In this document: in pieces, positions 1-12,800 of the stretch | Numbering within the stretch: position 1 is the stretch's first letter | Layout: the number at the start of each line of letters is the position of its first letter | Translations under genes and position numbers: made by a program | Assembly (NCBI RefSeq): GCF_005239225.2 | Contig: NC_133284.1 | Location: 6,353,770-6,417,769 of the forward strand | From: Populus alba | Lineage: Eukaryota > Streptophyta > Magnoliopsida > Malpighiales > Salicaceae | Direction: 5' to 3' | DNA length: 64,000 nucleotides | The notes under the pieces: generated by a model | What the model was told of the DNA's origin: nothing | Database searches by the model: none | The model's input: the letters and a program-made list of their open reading frames with translations, nothing else

Positions 1-3000
1 ACGTAAATGGTCCTGTCATTTCTTGGCTTCCTTTATGCACAGTGTGTTTATGTGTTTCAAGTGTTTTTTTTTTTTTATATAACCCGAGGTTTCAGGGCCA
101 GCTTATACGTACCACGACTAATCCTAAGGCTCAAATCCAAAATGCATAGCCAAGGGAACCCTTGCCAGGACAGCTAGGCTACAAGCCTCGAGCGTTTGAA
201 GTGTATTTTGATGAATTTTAAAATTATATTTAGCTTGAAATAATATAGTTTTTTTAATGATTTTGTTGTGTTTATATTTAAAATATTTATTTTTCAATTT
301 ATTTAAAAAAAACACTTATAAAAATATTTCATTTACACAACCTAAATAAAGCACGCGTGGAGAGTCTTGAAATATTGTTATTGACAAGTAAATCACGTTT
401 AGCATGTATATGATATTGTTTTATAAGGTGTTTTTAAAAATATTTTTTATTTAAAAAAAATATATTAAAATAATTGTTTTAATTTTAAAATTTTATTATA
501 TTAACACATTAAAAATTATTAAAAAAAATATTAAATAAAATAAATAACAAAAAAACTGTTATTTACAGCTGCGTATTTTATTTTTTTTTGTAGTCTGAAA
601 GCTTTAAATTTCAAAATTGATTGTTATAATGTTTTTGAGATTTTTTTAAATCTATTATTTATGACTGGGATTTTTTCGTTGCATCACAATCTTCAATAAT
701 GATAACTGTGACACGCGTGAAAAATTTTAAAATTCATTATTTATGGTTAGATATTTTTTTCGTTGACTCGAAGTTTTTCAAGACAAATATTATTGACAAA
801 CCACGCATGCTACGATTATAGTATTAAAAGCAAAAGATTTAAAAAAAAATATGTTGTTTGGTAGTTTGAATATTTACTCATCTTAAATTGACTACATTTT
901 TTAATTTATTAATGTTTAATTATCGAAATGTTTACATCACTGTATGAATTAAATGCTCCGTTAATTTCTTGCTTATCAAGGATTTTTAAAATAAAACTAG
1001 TTTTATTGATTTACACTGCGCAGCGCAAGTCAAAAAAAAATATAAAAAATATAGATAATATTTTAATTATTTTGAATTTAGAGGCTTATATTATACCCAA
1101 ATAGTCCTAGACCTGGTAGCTAAAACCAGACCTAGTAATCCTGGTTCTACTTTGACAACCAAACCTAATGAGCATTGGAATGGCCGCTGAGCTAAAGTTA
1201 ATAGTCTTGGATTTAGCTGTATTCTAAACTCATAGTATTGGATCTAGCGGTCGAGCTAGGCCAATGACATTGGATGTGGCTAGGGGTATAGTGAAATTCT
1301 TCGATCCCACATAAATGATTTTGTTTTATTTGAACTGATGGAGACAAAAAAAAAAAAAATTAACAAATTAATATAATTTTTTTTTGAAATAATATTAATA
1401 CTAAATAATAAAAAGAAAATAACTTGATTTTGCTTTCCTTCCTTCTAGTAAATATCACTTCCTGATTCGATCAATTTTGAAATGAGATCAACTTCCCCCT
1501 CATACTAGATTAAATATTACAATCTTCTCCTAAAGTAAGAATATGATCTTGAGTTGCCTTGTCAATAAAGAAATTATATTATCATACAGAGAAAAGAGAA
1601 CTATTTGGTCGGTTATTGGTAAAGAACCTTTTGGCTGGTTAAGTTAAGCAAAGCAGGTAACCGTCACGCGAGTTTATTTGTGAAAGTCAGCTCTGAAAGC
1701 CAGACCCAACAACTTTGAGAAGAAAATTTGGGTCTAGCTGCCCAGCCAAAAACAATGTATACATAAACTCATTGCATCGTGGACCACATTGTAGACATAC
1801 AGTGTTTGCACTATGGACTACACTGTAATATCATAGGAGAGCATTGTATTTTTTATGTTTTCTTCCAGGAGCTACTGGATTTGGTTAAGCTGTCAGACCC
1901 AACGTTATTGAGTTCGGTTGCCCAACCAAACCCAATAGCGTTGGGCCCGGCTACCAAGCATGATCTAACAGCTTTTGGAATCATAAACGGAAAAGACAAC
2001 ATCCCTCGTGCCATAGTGGCATCCATGGTGCAAACACTTTATGTTTCTAGTGAAGTCCGCATTACAATAAGTCTATGTATATAGTACATGCATAATGTTT
2101 TTCCCACGTATTTTAAAATATAGTATAATTAATTTCTTGTAAATCATATTTAAATTGCCTATAAATTTTCAAATCGACCATTTGATGATTGTAAAAATTT
2201 ATCTTTTAAAAAAATTAGTTTTTATATTAGTTATGATTTGATATTTTTCCTTCACCTCAGAGTTTTTAAAATGACAATTGTGACGGTTATAAATTTAAAA
2301 ATCTATTATTCATGGTTAAATTTGTTTATATTGCCTAGAAGCTTTTAAAATGTTCATTTGTGATGACTGAAATTTAAAAATATGATATTTATGATCGGTT
2401 TCTTTTTTGTTCTCATAGTTTTCAAAATATGATTGTTGCAAGGGTTATGAATGATTCAAGGTTAATTTATAATGCCAGAAAAGAAGGCAGCAATGTTATC
2501 AACATGTTTTCTGGTATCATAGTTTTTTCAAGTCCAGGACAAGAAAAATAAAATTTTCATTTAATAATATAAAGTTAAAAAAAAATACATGAGATTACAA
2601 ATCATAAAAAAAAAAACAATAACTAATTAAAGAGTAGAATGAGAAGTTGATGTTCATTGTAAAAAGTAAAAAAATAGATGTGTATGTAAATATTTGATAA
2701 TGTGTTACAAGCACCTTTTATTTTTTTTATTTAATAATTTGCCAACTAAAGTTGATAGCCAACCTGGTTTGCTCCGCTAACTCGTCAATTATAACATGAG
2801 ATCAAAATAAAATAAAAATTAAAAAGAATAACTTAAAAAATGATAAAAGTAAAACAAATGAATGAAAAAATAACACTAGTTGCAAGTTAACTCGATTAAC
2901 CTGACTAACTTGTGATAGCCATGTAGAAAACAACGGTATAAAAAACTAGAAAGCTTAATATCTAGTTACCTAATGTCAAATGGTGATTTTGTTTTTTGTC

Positions 3001-6000
3001 TTAAAAAAAAAAACATTAAAATAAATCTCAGACAACTGGGATTGACTTAATTAACACGCAATTCGAGATAACCTCTTGGAAAGGAAAATGAACAAAAATT
3101 AGAAAGCTCAAAATCCAATAATTCAATATCAAGTGATGAAATTTAAAAAAAAAACATTTTTAAAAACAAAGTTAAATTTGACTAATCTTCAAAACTAGTG
3201 ATTCGGGTTATGAGATCATGATGACCATGCAGAATGCAAAAATAAAAAGAAAAAATAAAAAAAATCTCAATCATCAAAAAGTTTTTAAAATAACAATTAG
3301 AATGACGAAAATTAAATTGATATAAAAACCAATGAAAGAAAATAACGAGGGGCTAAACTAAAAAATAAATTAGAATAAGAAAATGAAATGAGAACCATAA
3401 TTGGATAAAAAATAAATGAAATAAAATATCAAATGATGAAATTAAAGGAAATTAAGAGAATGAAAAAAAAAAGCAATTAAAAGAATAAGAACCAAAGTTA
3501 GATTAAAATAAATAAATGAAATTAAATGCCGAAGGAAATAATTAAAAAAAACAAATAAAAAAAGCAGTAAACAAACAAGCACCATATTTGATATAAAAAC
3601 TAAATAAAACAAAAAAAATTATGAAATTAAAAAAACTAATAATCTAAGAACCATTTAGAACAATTAAAGACCAATCAAGAGACAAAGGACTACAATTAAA
3701 AAAAAAAATAGACGGACATCCCTGAATCTTAGCTAATCCAGCACATGATTCAAGGATACGTGGGAGGAAAGAGAGGGGAGAAAAAAAAATAACATTTACA
3801 AATTCTTTGTTCCAAGCTTTTATCACTGAATCACCTACTAAATGATTAATATTCTTAATTTTTGATTCAAATGGTGATGACTATTTTTTAAAAGGAAATT
3901 ACTTAAAAGCCCCTCTTTATCTTTTTTTTTTTTTTTTTTTTTTGGCTTTTTTAGGACATCTATGTTATTCAACCATGCAAAAAAAAGTCGATAGACCATT
4001 GCAACCCCGATTAATTTTGAAATGACAAATAAATTCTCTATTAAAAAAACCATTTTACCCTCTAATACAAGCCATTTGATTTCTGCAATGAAAAGTAAGG
4101 ATATCATTGAACCGTAGCAATCTACGGTGGAACGAGTCTAGCACTGTAGCAAAACACTCACACACACACACACACATATATTCAATTGCCACACAGACAT
4201 TCATTAATCTGGATTCAATGATATCTTTGATTTTACATGGTGAACCGGTCAAATTAAAACTTCTTGCTTGATTGAATTTCTTAAAAGAGGTGACTTCGTT
4301 AGCCTAGAAATACCTGGTTTTTAAATATTATGTCTTACTAGTCTTGGATCGACTAGAATTTTAAAATTAATCGTGTTTAATTAAGTATTGTTTGATTATT
4401 TATAAAAATTGTTTACATCACTGTATAAATTAACTGGTTACCTCATCGTATAAGTATGCGTTGGGATTTAAAAATACCATTATTTATAGGAAAATATTAT
4501 TTATAAGTAAATTATATTAAAAATCTATTTATTTTTTTATTTCAAAAGTTTTTTTTAAAAAATTATTTATTATTTATTATTTATTTTTAAATTAATTTTT
4601 TAATATTTTTATATTAAAATAATTTTTTTAAAAATAAAATACAATTTATTTTAATTATTTTTTTTAAAAATAACTATTACAATGATAGAAAACACCCTCT
4701 TAAATTGCCTAAAAGTTCCCAGAATGGCCATTTTGACGATCGTGGAATTTAACAATCTATTATTTATGGTTGAATATTAATGGGTAAAAAACAATATCAA
4801 CCTAACTTGTGGTCGTACCATACAGACATATAATCGATAACCCTAATATCCGGTCACCCAATAATGTTTGACCGTCAATAAAACTTGTCTAGAAAATATT
4901 TAAGGGTACATGAATGGTTATTTTTTAAAATATGTTTTATTTAAAAAAATATATTAAAATAATATATATTTTTAAAAGTTTACAGGCTGGCCTAAACTGT
5001 CGTACCCATTGCAATCCACGTTGCGAGCGTCACCTTACCCTTTAAAGCAAGCCACCCATAGCCCTATTATGACCCCTATATTATTTCTCGATGCAAGCGT
5101 CGTTTGCCGTCATCAACATAGGCATCTGCCTCTAGCTTCCACGTCACGAGCTAACTTTACGGTGATAAAAAAATAAAGCAAATAGCCTCGTATAAATAAA
5201 GCAAATGGCTTGCTTAAGATAACACCACGCATTACTTTTCCTTTTCCTGCTCCACGCATTATTCTATTCTTATTGCGCTCTTGTGTACATAGATTTAAGA
5301 TCCGGTCTGGCGGCCGGTCTGGTTTAAAGTTTGAATTTTAATTAGGTTAATTTTTTTTAATAAAAAAATTAAAATAATATCATTTTAATAAAAAAAATAA
5401 AAATTAATAGGTTTGCAACTAGGTGTTGATCGGATGTTACAAAACAACTGAGTTATTGGATTAACATGTGGGATCAGCTGGTCATATTATATTTTTTTTT
5501 TCTTTTTTTTTATTTTGGGATCTTTTTTTTCCTCTTATTATTTCTTTAACCTGGTTTAATTTCAGTCCCATGATTGAATTTCAAAACTAGGCCTGAACTG
5601 ATCTCTTGTACCATTCTGTAGCTTATTTTGCATAAAAGCTCAAGCCCAGTGATCCACACTTCTCTAGCCCAAGATGGTGGCCGTGAAAAATTGGAAAGTT
5701 AAAAAATTTATGATGTATGGCTGGGTAGTTTTATATTTTTCCGTAGAGCTTTTTAGGATAGTTATTATTAGCTGGCCCGGTCGTTTTTTTTGCTGACATA
5801 AAAAAGTAATGTTTATGTCTAGGTCAAGTTAATTTAATTTGCATGTAATCTATGATATAAAATTAAGATAATTCTATATATAAAAAAAATTTACAAAACT
5901 TAATATACAATAATCTAATATTAAAAAATAAAACTAAAAAAAAAATTATTTTTTTTTTAAATAATTTTTTAAAAATTTAGAATTATCTCGTTTAACTTAT

Positions 6001-6640
6001 CTAATCTATTTTTTTAAACATAAAATTATGATAAAAAAAAAAATTTAAAAACAAACCTAGTATTACCCCGTATTCTTCTAGGCATTCTCATTCCATATAT
6101 ATGATAGTGAAATTCATTTTGCTCATGGTTCTCTCTAGCAGTAATAATTGATTTACATTGAAATAAGTTTTAATCCTTTGTTATATTACTCCCTTGTCTA
6201 CCTTCCTACTGTTTTCTGTTTTCTGTTTCTGCATGAATAAGAGTAACTAATAGAAACTACCTGGTTGTGTTTTTGTTCATAGTTTTTTTTTTTTAAGACA
6301 GTAACTAAAACAAAACAAAAAAAAAAAGTTAACTTAACTAACTCTCACCAGAAAACACAAGTCTGCACAGCTCTCATCGAGGAATTTTTTTTTTTGTCTT
6401 GGTGGTCTCCTAACTCCTAAGTGTTCATATACAATTTAAACAGTGTTAGGGTAACATATGTTAATGTTTTGAGCCTTTGGAGAACACACACCTTTAAAGT
6501 CCAACCACGTGTAAAATTAACAAAATCGAAATAGGTTTGCATCAACCAGCATACCAAACACCCCGCTTTAGGAAACCACTGCTAACCAATAAAATATCCC
6601 TGTAAACTGTAAAGTGTAAGCCCTAGTGAGAAAATTGTGT
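1..6640. other. AT-rich intergenic DNA with decayed repeats
   Basis: No gene can be supported here: open frames are short, A/T-driven and lack family signatures. The stretch holds several degenerate copies of a roughly 70-90 bp unit (near 580-810, 2150-2460, 4700-4780 and 5680-5780) sharing pieces such as ATCTATTATTTATGGTT. It also holds a GC-richer block at 1640-1990 with repeated 'ggtctggctgcccagcc'-like words, a purine-rich A tract at 3000-3700, and MITE-like A/T palindromic tracts at 390-560 and 4490-4690. These look like transposon debris. Confidence 0.7.
4158..4174. repeat. (CA)n microsatellite
   Basis: A short uninterrupted CA dinucleotide run followed by a few AT repeats, in intergenic DNA. 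Confidence 0.85.
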
Positions 6641-6659
6641 AAAAAAAAAAACCAGTGAC

Positions 6660-6684
6660 AAAAAAAAAAAAAAAAAAAAAAAAA
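6660..6684. repeat. Poly(A) tract upstream of the glycyl-tRNA synthetase gene
   Basis: A run of about 25 A lies roughly 170 bp before the start codon, followed by a CT-rich stretch. Poly(dA:dT) tracts are commonly nucleosome-depleted promoter DNA; that role is inferred here. It may be partly in the 5' UTR. Confidence 0.6.
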
Positions 6685-6853
6685 CGCACTAAAACAAGAA
6701 TCTCACTCTCGGTATCTCGCTATCTCGTGTGCGCATTCTCATTTCTCTGGTTTCCTCATCAACTTCCACTGGTCACCATTTACTCTCTCTCGCCGCCCAC
6801 ACCCCAAAATATCCCCATCCTCAAACCTAACCCACCACAAACCTCCAGCAGCC

Positions 6854-9800
6854 ATGGCCACCTCCGAGTATTCCCTCCGCCGCGCTCTCGTCGAGAAACA
6901 ATCCTCAATCGAATCTCAAGGAAACGCTGTCCGTGCACTCAAAGCCTCTAATGCTGTAAAGGCTGATGTCGATGAGGCAATTGAAAAACTGAACGCCTTG
7001 AAATTAGAGAAGTCTTCGATTGAGAAACAACTTCAAGCCGCCGTTAGTGGTAATCCTGATAGTTCTGTTAATAAGGAAGCATTCCGTCAAGCTGTGGTTA
7101 ATACACTTGAACGGAGGTTGTTTTTTATCCCTTCTTTTAAGATTTATCGTGGTGTTGCTGGGCTTTATGATTATGGTCCTCCTGGTTGCGCCGTCAAGTC
7201 CAATGTTCTTGCATTTTGGCGCCAGGTAAAGATGATTGATCACTTACTCACTGTTTTATTTTGATTGTTGAAAACTGAATCAATCAATGTTGAATTTAAA
7301 TTATAGCAAAGAATTGCAATGCAATTAAATACGTTCAGAAGGTCAAAATTTTTAATTGATTTATACTTTACTTTTTCAAGCGAAGAAAAAACTACCCAAC
7401 TGGATTGAAAGGTCTAAGGAATTAGAATATTTGGCAGTCCTGTTGCATATTTGTGTACTAATTAGGAAATTTATTGATGTTTTGGCAGCATTTTGTGTTG
7501 TGTATGGACACATGGCTTGCTAATGGCGCCAAAGATGGCTGCAATGATGGCGTCAAAGATGGCTGCAAATGGTGGGGCAAAAGTAGTTGCCTATAATTGA
7601 CTAAAGTGGAGAGAATTGTCTCCCACTTTAGCTATAAGAAGAGGCTGCTAATGGCTACTAATTTGAGCCTGTTGAACACAAGAATTATAGAGAGAAACAC
7701 AGAGAGAAACACAGAGAGAGCTAGGGAGAGTTGAGTTGAGTTGAGAAGATTTTCTCCTCCTCCTTGTTTTTCTTGTTTGTATTGTTTGTAAGCTTCATTA
7801 ATACAAACCAGTAGCTCCGTGGAGTAGGCAAGTTGCCGAACCACGTAAATGATGTGTGTTTGAGTTCGGAAATATCCCAACAACTGGTATCAGAGCTTGT
7901 TCTTGAAAAAGAGGGTGTTTGATCCAAACTCAAAAATCAAAGTTCTCAAAACGTGTTTTTGAACATACCACCGTGTAGAGGACAACCGGAAGAATCCACT
8001 GGTGAAACTCCGGCGAAGAACCGACGTCGTACATGCCCACACGCGTCCACACGCGCAACCGCACAGACTGTCCACGCGCATCAACGCGCCTCACGCGCGA
8101 CACGCTCCTTCTTCACCCGTTTCTCTGCAAAACGGATCGGGTCTGACCCGCCACGTCAGCAAAGTCAGCCGGTCAGCGACCACGTCACCTGCCACGTCAC
8201 CTGCCACGTCATCCATCTGGGTTTTGATCCGGTGCATCTCAGACGCTAATCGTCTGACACGTGGATACATCATCACCGTTGAAGAGTTTTGATCCAGTGC
8301 TCCTCAGGCCCTAATCTGTTGACACGTGGCTTAATCAGGACCGCTACTGAGTTCTGATCCAGTGCTCCTCAGGCCCTAATCTACGGACACGTGGCTTAAT
8401 CGGCACCGTTACTGAGTTTTGATCCGGTGCGACGCATACTGTAATCTGCTGACACGTGTCTTCATCAGAATCCATCTGAGTTTTTATCTGGTGTGACGCA
8501 GGCGGTACTCTGGCTGACACGCGGCTGCATCTGAACCGTCCGTTAATCCAAAACTTTGATTGCTAAAATCTGAGCCATCCGAAGTCCGATTGGGGTGATC
8601 TCAGTGTCATTTCCAAGGTTTTTTGGCCGTTCCGGACACATCGGTAAGGTCAGATTTGGGAAATTCGAATCGAAGAATTTGTAAAAATGGCAGATGAAAT
8701 AAAGGCTGCTGGAATTGAAAAATTTGACGGAACAGATTTTGGATACTGGAAAATGCAAATTGAGGATTATTTATATGGGAAGAAACTTCATCTTCCCTTA
8801 TTGGGAAGCAAACCAGAAAAGATGGAAGCAGAAGAATGGCAACTTCTTGATAGACAAGTTCTGGGCATTATCCGGCTATCGTTATCAAGAAGAGTTGCTC
8901 ACAATGTTACGAAAGAAAAATCCACTGCAAAATTGATGGAAGCCTTATCTGGGATGTATGAGAAGCCATCAGCAAATAATAAAGTGCACCTGATGAAAAA
9001 GTTGTTCAACTTGAAGATGGTTGAAAACACTTCTGTGACACAACACCTCAACAACTTTAATACCATCACAAATCAATTGTCATCTGTTGAATTGAGTTTG
9101 ATGATGAGATTCGTGCACTCATCTTGCTAGCTTCACTTCCAAGCAGTTGGGAGGGCATGAGGACAGCCGTGAGCAATTCAGCTGGAAAATCCAAACTGAA
9201 GTATGATGACATTCGAGACTTGATTTTGGCTGAAGAAGTGCGAAGGAAAGACTCGGGTGAAAGTTCAAGCTCAGGATCAGCTCTCAACATCAACACTCGA
9301 GGGAGGAGACACGATAGAGGCTCATCCAGAGGCAGATCAAAATCCAGATACAGAAGTAAGAGCAAGTTTGGATCCAGAAAGCAGGTTGAATGTTGGAATT
9401 GTGGCAAACCTGGTCATTTCAGTAGGAATTGCACAAAACGAAGAAACCTGAAGCTGACTCTGCAAACGCTACCACAGATGAGGTGCAAGATGCTTTAATT
9501 CTTGCTGTGCAAAGTCAAATTGATGAGTGGATTCTTGATTCTGGTGCTTCATTCCACTGTACGCCACACAATGAAATGCTGCAAAATTATGTTGGAGGAG
9601 ATCATGGTGTAGTCTACCTGGCCGATGGAACACCACTGAAGATTGTGGGTATAGGAGATGTGCAAATCAAGACTATGAATGGATCTATATGGACCTTGCA
9701 GAATGTAAGGCATGTTCCTGAATTGAAGAAAAAGTTGATCTCTGTTGGACAACTTGATGATAGTGGTCATTCAATACTTTTTGCTGGAGGAATGTGGAAA

Positions 9801-12800
9801 GTATCAAAGGGAGCAATGGTTTTAGCTCGTGGAAAGAAAACCGGCACCCTATATATGACCACAAGATATGCAGACATCATTGCCTCAACTGAAGCAGAAA
9901 ATCAAACACAGCTATGGCATTGTAGACTTGGCCATATGAGTCAAAAGGGGATGAAGATACTTCAGTCGAATGGAAAGCTGCCAGAGTTAAAAAATGTCGA
10001 TCTAGACATTTGTGAAAGCTGTGTTCTTTGGAAAACAGAAGAAGGTCAGTTTTCTTGAAGGTTGGCAGAACTTTACGACCAAGAAAGCTAGAACTGGTAC
10101 ACACAGATTTATGGGGACCGTCTCCAGTAGCATCTCTTGGAGGTTCTCGATATTATGTGACTTTTATTGATGATTTCAGCAGGAAGGTATGGGTTTACTT
10201 TCTGAAAAATAAATCTGATGTGTTTGAAACATTCAAGAAATGGAAGGTTATGGTTGAGACTGAATCAGGTCTAAAGTTGAAATGCTTGAGATCTGATAAT
10301 GGAGGAGAATACATTGATGGAGGTTTCAAGGAGTATTGTGTTGTCAATGGTATCAGAATGGAAAAGACTGTTCCAGGCACACCGCAACAGAATGGCGTTG
10401 CTGAACGGATGAACAGGACCATCAATGAACGAGCTAGAAGCATGAGGTTGCATTCTGGGTTACCTCAAACATTCTGGGCTGATGCAGTTCATACCGCAGT
10501 TTACTTGATCAACCGTGGACCATCAGTTCCTTTGGAATTCAGACTGCCCGAGGAAGTATGGAGAGGAAAAGAGGTACAACTCTCTCATTTGAAGGTCTTT
10601 GGGTGTGTTTCCTATGTTCACATAGATTCTGATGCTCGCAACAAGTTAGATGCCAAATCCAAGAAATGTTTCTTCATTGGCTATGGAGATGAAGAATTTG
10701 GATTTCGGTTCTGGGATGATCAGAACAGAAAGATTATTAGAAGCAGGAATGTGATCTTCAATGAGAAAGTTATGTACAAAGACAGATCAAGTGAAGAAAC
10801 AGAGATGGCTGATTCAGATACAAGTCCACTAAGATCTGAATTCATAAGATTAGAAGGACTTCCCGATGTTACTAAGGAGAACAACAATCAAGAGTCTTTA
10901 CAAGAAGATTCAAGCACATCTGTGCCCACTTCCACACAAGAAGATGCTGAGCAACTTGAACCAGCTGTTTCGCAGGTCTTCAAGGACGATAAAGCCCCCG
11001 CAACGGTTCACACTTTTACTGAATTATATTTTGCTGACAGATGGTGGTGAACCGTTATCTTATGAAGAATCCTTAGAAGATGGAAACTCAAGCAAGTGGG
11101 AGTTAGCCATGAAGGAGGAGATGAGTTCGTTGCTGAAGAACAAGACTTGGGAGCTAACAACATTACCTGAAGGAAAGAAGGCCTTGCAAAATAAGTGGGT
11201 CTATAGAGTGAAGACTGAGCATGATGGAAGCAAACGGTTCAAGGCAAGACTTGTTGTCAAAGGGTTTCAACAGAAGAAAGGCATTGACTACTCTGAGATT
11301 TTTTCTCCAGTTGTGAAGCTCACAACAATCAGAGTTGTTCTGGGGATAGTAGCTGCAGAAAATTTACATCTGGAACAGTTAGATGTAAAACAGCATTCCT
11401 TCATGGTGACTTGGAGGAAGATATTTACATGCAACAGCCAGAGGGGTTTGCAATGCAAGGAAAGGAGAATCAAGTCTGCAAGCTACAGAAAAGCCTATAC
11501 GGTTTGAAGCAAGCTCCAAGACAGTGGTACAAGAAGTTTGACAACTTCATGTGCAGTTCCGGGTATACAAGATGCCAAGCTGATCATTGTTGCTATGTCA
11601 AACATTTTGACAACTCCTACATCATTCTACTATTATATGTAGATGATATGTTGATTGCAGGATCCAGCATTGAGGAGATTGATAAGCTGAAGCAGCAGTT
11701 GTCGAAACAGTTTGAAATGAAGGATCTGGGAGCTGCTAAACAAATACTTGGCATGAGAATCATCAGAGATAAAGACAAAGGCATACTAAAGCTCTCACAA
11801 ACAGAGTATGTCAAGAAGGTTCTCAGCAGGTTTAGTATGGATAATGCTAAACCAGTAAGTACACCACTTGGGAATCATTTCAAGCTCAGCAAAGATCAGT
11901 CACCAAAAACTGAGCTAGAAAGTGGATACATGGATAAGATTCCATACGCCTCAGCTATCGGCTCTTTGATGTATGCTATGGTCTGTACCAGACCAGACAT
12001 TGCCCATGCAGTGGGAGTTGTAAGCCGATATATGAGCAATCCTGGAAAGCAGCATTGGGAGGCAGTGAAATGGATCATGAGGTACTTAAAAAGGTTCATC
12101 GGAAACTTGTCTCAGTTTCACAGCTGGTGGTTTGAAACTTGAAGGTTTTGTAGATGCTGATCTAGCAGGAGATATTGATAGCAGAAAGAGCACTACAGGA
12201 TATGTATTCACTCTAGGAGGCACTGCTGTTTCCTGGAGTTCTACCTTGCAAAAGATCGTCGCTCTTTCAACAACAGAAGCTGAATATGTTGCAGTCTCAG
12301 AATCTGCAAAAAGAGATAGTATGGTTGCAGAGTTTCTTGAAAGAATTGGGCAAGTTGAATGGAAAAGGTACTTTGTATAGCGACAGTCAGAGTGCAATCT
12401 TCCTTGCCAAGAATCCAGCATTTCACTCCAGGACGAAGCATATTCAGATCAAATATCACTTCATCCGACAACTGCTGGACGACGAGCAACTAATGCTAGA
12501 AAAGGTCTGTGGAAGCAAGAATCCAGCTGACATGCTAACCAAAGGAGTTACACTTGATAAACTGAAGTTGTGTAAAACTTCAGTTGGCCTCCAAGACTAA
12601 AAGATGGATATCAAGCCATTTGTGTCCAAGTGGGAGATTGTTGTGTATGGACACATGGCTTGCTAATGGCGCCAAAGATGGCTGCAATGATGGCGTCAAA
12701 GATGGCTGCAAATGGTGGGGCAAAAGTAGTTGCCTATAATTGACTAAAGTGGAGAGAATTGTCTCCCACTTTAGCTATAAGAAGAGGCTGCTAATGGCTA

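Noticed and set aside
1779..2084. 101-codon open frame on the plus strand
   Set aside because: It overlaps a degenerate repeat with 'ggtctggctgcccag' words and has no recognisable domain.
7632..7883. Open frame on the minus strand inside the LTR (also 12775-13374)
   Set aside because: It lies antisense in the LTR and, in the second copy, antisense to GlyRS exon 2; it has no start context or family similarity.
7890..8292. Overlapping open frames in the Copia leader on both strands
   Set aside because: They arise from the GC-rich tandem repeats, differ between copies of the unit and show no protein-like composition.
8221..8545. CRISPR-like periodic repeat
   Set aside because: The repeats are diverged head-to-tail units without distinct spacers, in a eukaryotic retrotransposon.
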